From an uncultured Bilophila sp. (GTDB taxonomy: Bacteria; Desulfobacterota; Desulfovibrionia; Desulfovibrionales; Desulfovibrionaceae): a stretch of DNA of 5,494 nt. Positions 4,932-5,494 of this stretch are shown here, piece after piece. The position numbers and the translations under genes were made by a program. The notes under the pieces were generated by a model. That model worked only from the letters and a program-made list of their open reading frames with translations. It did no database searches and was not told the DNA's origin. The first letter of the stretch is position 1; the number at the start of each line of letters is the position of its first letter. Location: assembly GCA_959604115.1 (NCBI GenBank), contig CAUHBW010000277.1, positions 1 to 5,494 of the forward strand, given 5' to 3'.

Positions 4932-5494
4932 ATGATGCGGAAACTCGGCAATCTGTGGCTCTGGCTCGTCTATGCGTTCCTGTTCCTGCCCATTTTCGTG
5001 GTGATCGTCTATTCCTTCAACGCCGGGAAATACACGTCGGCGTGGAAGGGCTTCACGCTCAAGTGGTACGGTCAGCTTTTCGGCAACGCCGCGCTCATCG
5101 ACGCGGTGGTGAATACGCTTTCGGTGGCCGCGCTGGCGGCCTCGCTGGCGACGCTGCTCGGGGTGCTCGCGGCCCTGTGCCTCAAGCGGACGGATTTTCC
5201 CGGACGCCAGCTCCTGCACGCCTCCCTGTACGTCCTCACGGTGTCGCCGGAGATGGTCATGGGCATTTCGCTGCTGATTTTCTTCATCAGCGTGAAGCTG
5301 CCGCTCGGGTTCGTGTCCATGCTCGTCGCGCACACCACGCTTGGGCTGCCCTTCGTGGCCCTGACCGTGCTGGCGCGGCTGGCGGAGTTCGACGAGCATC
5401 TGGTGGAGGCGGCGCGCGACCTCGGCGCGACCGAGGCGCAGGCGTTCCGCTACGTGATCCTGCCGGTGATCATGCCCGCCGTGGTCGCGGGGTG
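4932..5494 (+). CDS. potC: Spermidine/putrescine ABC transporter permease PotC (partial)
   Basis: The first 187 residues of the second permease subunit; the frame is open to the window end, so roughly 70-80 residues are missing if it has family length. The N-terminal membrane segment (about 9-28) is followed by FNAGKYTSAWKGFTLKWYG, the usual PotC loop before the channel domain. SPEMVMGISLL (105-115) matches the SPDIVMAISLL of E. coli PotC. The EAA loop is at 159-178 (EAARDLGATEAQAFRYVILP) and the sequence then runs MPAVVAG, again as in E. coli PotC. It starts one base after the potB stop. GAGGTGG (4919-4925) gives 6 bases to the first ATG at 4932 and 9 to the second at 4935; the first is preferred. 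Paired with PotB it forms the membrane channel. Confidence 0.93.
   Translation, partial: MMRKLGNLWLWLVYAFLFLPIFVVIVYSFNAGKYTSAWKGFTLKWYGQLFGNAALIDAVVNTLSVAALAASLATLLGVLAALCLKRTDFPGRQLLHASLYVLTVSPEMVMGISLLIFFISVKLPLGFVSMLVAHTTLGLPFVALTVLARLAEFDEHLVEAARDLGATEAQAFRYVILPVIMPAVVAG

Noticed and set aside
3998..4951. 317-codon minus-strand open frame over potB
   Set aside because: Antisense to a clear permease. The product is rich in Gln, Arg, Glu and His, a shadow of leucine and alanine codons on the other strand.

Overview
The window is an ordinary-looking chromosomal stretch from a GC-rich bacterium. It carries two tRNA genes, three unlinked single genes and the start of a polyamine ABC-transporter operon. 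The GC-rich coding sequence and the terminator at 955-1008, whose type I recall from this group, suggest a sulfate reducer of the Desulfovibrio group. That placement is inference and was not tested by any search.

Layout from left to right. A tRNA-Thr(CGT) gene lies on the minus strand at 7-82, with its promoter region to the right. A DedA-family membrane protein (305-949, +) follows, closed by a 25-bp perfect hairpin. A non-coding stretch (1009-1322) holds a nested inverted repeat. It is followed by a small secreted protein of unknown function (1323-1883, -). Divergent from that gene is a 121-residue cupin protein (2056-2421, +). The cupin gene and the next gene, tRNA-Pro(CGG) (2536-2612, -), converge, and each ends in its own intrinsic terminator with a 14-bp palindrome between them. 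A 358-base non-coding region (2613-2970) then carries the tRNA-Pro promoter, an AT-rich palindrome that looks like an operator, and a long leader. After it come potA, potB and potC (2971 to the window end, +), with potC cut off by the window edge.

PotA (ATPase) and PotB and PotC (the two permease subunits) together form an inner-membrane importer for spermidine and/or putrescine. potA and potB overlap by 14 bases and potB and potC are one base apart, so they are very probably one transcript. The periplasmic binding protein PotD is not in the window and would be expected just downstream. The DedA protein probably acts in membrane or undecaprenyl-phosphate lipid transport. The other single genes show no functional link to the transporter.

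I did not find a clearly new biological system. The points most worth a second look are the AT-rich palindrome and leader in front of potA, the nested inverted repeat at 1193-1278 (terminator or end of a small RNA), and the altered metal site of the cupin.
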